Origin: Clostridia bacterium
GTDB taxonomy: Bacteria > Bacillota_A > Clostridia > Oscillospirales > Acutalibacteraceae
Length of the DNA stretch: 64,000 nucleotides
Direction of reading: 5' to 3'
Assembly: GCA_017435305.1 (NCBI GenBank)
Contig: JAFSFH010000007.1
Location: forward strand, 26,151 to 90,150
The position numbers and the translations under genes were made by a program. The notes under the pieces are model-generated. The model did not search any database, was not told the DNA's origin, and was given only the letters and a program-made list of their open reading frames with translations. Position 1 is the stretch's first letter, and each line of letters opens with the position of its first letter. Of the stretch, positions 62,001-64,000 are shown piece by piece.

Positions 62001-64000
62001 TCCGCCACCGGTGTGCACGTTTACGACGATGACGCCGACCCCGAGTGCAACTATTGCGGCGAGTGGCGGGAGGTAGAGCCCGACGAGCCGGTTGTTCCCG
62101 ACCAACCCTGCACCCACGAGAACGGCAGACAGCCCACCTGCACCGAGGACGGCTACTGCCTGGACTGCGGTCTGGTGTTCGCCGCCTTTGGGCACAGCTA
62201 CGATAACGGCTATTGCGTCAACTGCGGCGCGAAAAAAGAGGTAGAGCCCGACCAGCCCGACGTCCCCGACGTCCCCGTGGTGCCGGATGTGTGCGAGCAC
62301 GAGTACGAGTTCGACTGCTCTCAGATCTGCGCCCTGTGCGGCGAGCTGACCCGCCCCGACGCCACCTGCGTGGAGCAGGAGCGGGTGGAGGCGCGCGGCG
62401 ACGGCGTCCACGTGATGAATTATGAATGTTTGTATTGCCACGAGCCCTTGCGGGGCTACCCCGAGGACTGTTACGGCGGCGAGCCCACCTGCCATAAGCG
62501 GGCGGAGTGCGTTGTCTGCGGCTGCGAATACGGCGATTACGCTGACCACGATTACACCGCCGCGGTGACCGCCCCCGACTGCGTCAGCGGTGGCTACACC
62601 ACCTACACCTGTGCCGCCTGCGGTGACAGCTACAGCGGCGACCAAACCGAAGCCCTGGGTCACGATTACGCCGCCGTGGTGACCGCCCCCGACTGCGTCA
62701 GCGGCGGCTACACCACCTATACCTGCACCGCCTGCGGCGACAGTTATGTTGCCGACCAGACCGCGGCTCTGGGTCACGACTATAACGCCGCGGTGACCGC
62801 CCCCGACTGTGTTAACGGCGGCTACACCACCTACACCTGCACCGTCTGCGGCGACAGTTACGTCGGCGACCGGACCGAAGCCCTGGGTCACGATTATACC
62901 GCCGTGGTGACCGACCCCGACTGCGTCAGCGGCGGCTACACCACCTACACCTGCACCGCCTGCGGTGACAGCTACGTCGGCGACCGGACCGAACCTCTCG
63001 GTCACGATTATACCGCCGCCACCTGCACCAAGGCGAAGACCTGCGCCGCCTGCGGCGCCACCAGCGGCAAGAAGCTGGGGCACACCTACTCCAACGACTG
63101 CGATAAGTCCTGCAACCGTTGCCAGGCGACTCGCACCGTGGGTGACCACGTGTGGGTGAACGGTGCTTGTGACCTCTGCGGCATCGCCTCTCCCTCTCAG
63201 GTGACCATCACCTCCGAGTCCGCCACCGCCAGCTATGCCAAGATGGGCGGTAAGGTTTCCGCCAAGGTGACCGCCGAGGGCGAGGATCTGACCTACACCT
63301 GGTACATCAAGAACGATGGCAAGACCTCTTACAGCAAGTCCTCTGTGACCTCTGCCACCTATTCCACCACCATGAGCGATAAGGCGAAGAACCGCCGCGT
63401 CTACTGCGTGGTGTCCGATATGTACGGCAACGAGGTCAAGTCCAAGCCCTTCATCCTGCGGGAGAGCGTGTCCATCACCAAGGAGCCTGCCACCGCCGCC
63501 TACGCCAAGAAGGGCGCCAAGGTGTCCGTGAAGATCACCGCCAGTGGCGACGGACTGAAGTACGCTTGGTACATCAAGAACGAGGGCAAGACCTCTTACA
63601 GCAAGTCCTCTGTGACCTCCTCCACCTACTCTGTTACTATGGGCAGCAAGGTGAAGGGTCGCAAGGTGTACTGCATCGTCACCGACAAGTACGGCAAGAA
63701 GGTGCAGTCCAAGACCTTTATCCTGCGTGAGAGTGTCAGCATCGTGACCCAGCCCAAGACCGTGACCGTGGCGAAGAACAAGACCGCCAAGGTGACCGTC
63801 AAGGCTAGCGGCGACGGCCTGAAGTACACTTGGTACATTAAGAACAGCGGTTCTTCCAAGTACTCCAAGTCCTCTATCACCAAGTCCTCTTACTCCGTGA
63901 CGATGACCAGCAAGGTGAAGAACCGCCTGGTCTACTGCGTGGTGACCGACAAGTACGGCAAGACCGTCAAGTCTACCACCGTCCGTCTGAAAATGAAATA
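59016..64000 (+). CDS. Large secreted CxxC-repeat protein with Ig-like repeats
   Basis: An open frame of 1,661 codons runs to the window edge, where TA of the stop codon is visible; only its last base is missing. Residues 1-25 form a signal peptide (KKCLSVLLVTLLLISCIPLS, then ASAA). About 1,350 residues follow of repeats, each with a CxxC knuckle and spaced His/Asp, such as HxYDxxCDxxCNxCGxxR, or EPTC..EDG..YCxxCG units. PDEPAVPDEPAVPDEP linkers separate blocks. Four ~36-residue repeats (DCVSGGYTTYTCTACGDSY) precede three C-terminal Ig-like repeats of about 85 residues (TWYIKN...YSKSSVT). No sortase or SLH anchor is seen. AAGGAG lies upstream. Zinc binding and adhesion are inference. Confidence 0.88.
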   Translation, partial: MKKCLSVLLVTLLLISCIPLSASAACGIAGHRVTEPTCTEDGVCRDCGIVYGALGHQYNESGICDYCGEKQEIAPDEPAVPDEPAVPDEPAVPDEPVVPDGCEHQWEIGLMREPTCMEDGLWEYYCTLCYEQQVEIRPATGEHLYDENGYCEYCGEQENPEECRHEWVDGVVTEPNCSNEGVWERYCTLCYRREVEFYPPNGQHVYDYDCDEECNYCGEMRQAPAEHTYSNSCDGDCDVCGYWRGYQEHQYSNGCDTDCNLCGHTRWVSGHWYDHQCDTVCNECGFVREPEGDHEYDLNCDNTCNICGYERAGYDHVYSDTYDVNCNICGAGRAVPQGNIIYNQPADKVSENEHYTTFYIEYTGGYYCYWYLVRSGGSAKEVAQGWRLDIDVTRDLNGAYVYCLLKDGPNGDTVARSRNATIHLHVFDNGCDDSCNQCKYLREKRDHSYDSNCDVDCNECGFLREASHDYWGDCDNECHTCGLIREAPHMYYDVCQEECSWCDHRRENAAPHTYDYSCSEYCNVCGEWRDAGNLHVYDNVCDGSCNVCGYWRDVEGHWYDNDCDAECNRCGEIRQARYHWYDNDCDPDCNTCGALRDVAGHRYDDEDDRYCNICGAYRDDVPDIPDISCRHLNAIGATCVSVGYCKDCGQRTEPLGHEYDDDADTECNVCYSTRDLENPCEHECSEPWCYGGNVNGLHVVVYDCMLCYQTVFMDVELCYGGTATCGAPAECERCYLNYGDTTGDHQYDDENDQECNVCGEWREVEPDVPVVPDQPCTHENGRQPTCTEDGYCPDCGLMFEALGHQYDENGICEYCGEKQDIIPDVPVVPDVCAHEWEETLLREPTCSEDGLWEYHCRLCGERRQEFTPATGEHDYDENGYCIYCGQQQITEPEECHHEWQELMFTEPTCINEGVWERYCTLCYRREVEFFPATGEHIYDDDADPECNYCGERREVEPEECDHQWIVHIVSEPTCIHEGVSEHRCVLCGECHQEFTSATGVHVYDDDADPECNYCGEWREVEPDEPVVPDQPCTHENGRQPTCTEDGYCLDCGLVFAAFGHSYDNGYCVNCGAKKEVEPDQPDVPDVPVVPDVCEHEYEFDCSQICALCGELTRPDATCVEQERVEARGDGVHVMNYECLYCHEPLRGYPEDCYGGEPTCHKRAECVVCGCEYGDYADHDYTAAVTAPDCVSGGYTTYTCAACGDSYSGDQTEALGHDYAAVVTAPDCVSGGYTTYTCTACGDSYVADQTAALGHDYNAAVTAPDCVNGGYTTYTCTVCGDSYVGDRTEALGHDYTAVVTDPDCVSGGYTTYTCTACGDSYVGDRTEPLGHDYTAATCTKAKTCAACGATSGKKLGHTYSNDCDKSCNRCQATRTVGDHVWVNGACDLCGIASPSQVTITSESATASYAKMGGKVSAKVTAEGEDLTYTWYIKNDGKTSYSKSSVTSATYSTTMSDKAKNRRVYCVVSDMYGNEVKSKPFILRESVSITKEPATAAYAKKGAKVSVKITASGDGLKYAWYIKNEGKTSYSKSSVTSSTYSVTMGSKVKGRKVYCIVTDKYGKKVQSKTFILRESVSIVTQPKTVTVAKNKTAKVTVKASGDGLKYTWYIKNSGSSKYSKSSITKSSYSVTMTSKVKNRLVYCVVTDKYGKTVKSTTVRLKMK

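Noticed and set aside
59037..63149. A 1,370-codon open frame on the minus strand opposite the CxxC-repeat gene
   Set aside because: It is a by-product of GC-rich codon use in the repeats of the plus-strand gene. The plus frame has a signal peptide, promoter and Shine-Dalgarno; the antisense frame has low-complexity Val/Gly/Ala/His sequence and none of these.

Overview
The window spans the replication origin region of a GC-rich, anaerobic, spore-forming member of the Clostridia, most likely Oscillospiraceae/Ruminococcaceae. The assignment is inferred from gene content and order: the recF-rlbA-dnaN-dnaA / rpmH-rnpA-yidD-yidC-khpB origin block, a SpoIIP sporulation hydrolase, zinc-ribbon (C+) forms of L33, L36 and S14, a bifurcating-type [FeFe]-hydrogenase operon, and strong TTGACA-17-TATAAT promoters. 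No rRNA or tRNA gene was recognised.

Layout. (1) 1-4.5 kb, minus strand: recF, rlbA, dnaN, dnaA. (2) 4.45-5.43 kb: the putative oriC interval, where transcription switches from minus to plus. (3) 5.4-14.7 kb, plus: rpmH, rnpA, yidD, yidC, khpB, rplM, rpsI, spoIIP, a DUF559 nuclease gene and mnmE. (4) 14.7-18.4 kb, minus: an AT-rich Fic gene, a DUF4275-like gene and lepA. (5) 18.5-24 kb: prmA, a second DUF559 gene, rsmE, two small divergent XRE regulators, a secreted barnase-type RNase with its barstar, rpsT and a truncated RAYT transposase. (6) 24.3-27.7 kb: SRP RNA, dnaX, ebfC, recR, smpB. (7) 28.5-36.9 kb: ten-gene hydrogenase operon combining HndABCD-type subunits with a sensory H-cluster protein, two DRTGG proteins, two GHKL ATPases and a PHP phosphoesterase. 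(8) 37.5-41.5 kb: rpmG-secE-nusG-rplK-rplA and rplJ-rplL with an L10 leader. (9) 42.1-58.3 kb: the S10-spc-alpha ribosomal superoperon, with secY, adk, map, infA and rpoA. (10) 59.0 kb to the end: a 1,661-residue secreted protein of CxxC repeats with Ig-like repeats, whose stop codon is cut by the window edge.

The core genes are conventional. The unusual content is intergenic. Almost every gap holds nested palindromic repeats of several families: short hairpins framed by GTAGGGG/CCCCTAC, an 80-bp hairpin beginning GTAGCGAAGCGAC, and longer elements whose inverted ends are themselves palindromes. Two of the longer elements carry a DUF559 endonuclease gene placed exactly between the ends, so that the ends supply the ribosome binding site and the stop codon. 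Copies without the gene also occur. A RAYT (REP-associated tyrosine transposase) fragment has two GTAGGGG hairpins inside its reading frame.

Other notable structures are three extra copies of the 3' end of rpsI downstream of the gene, each followed by its own terminator, and a ~280-bp foldback (MITE-like) insertion inside the S10 operon between rpsQ and rplN. All calls rest on reading the sequence; no database search was possible.
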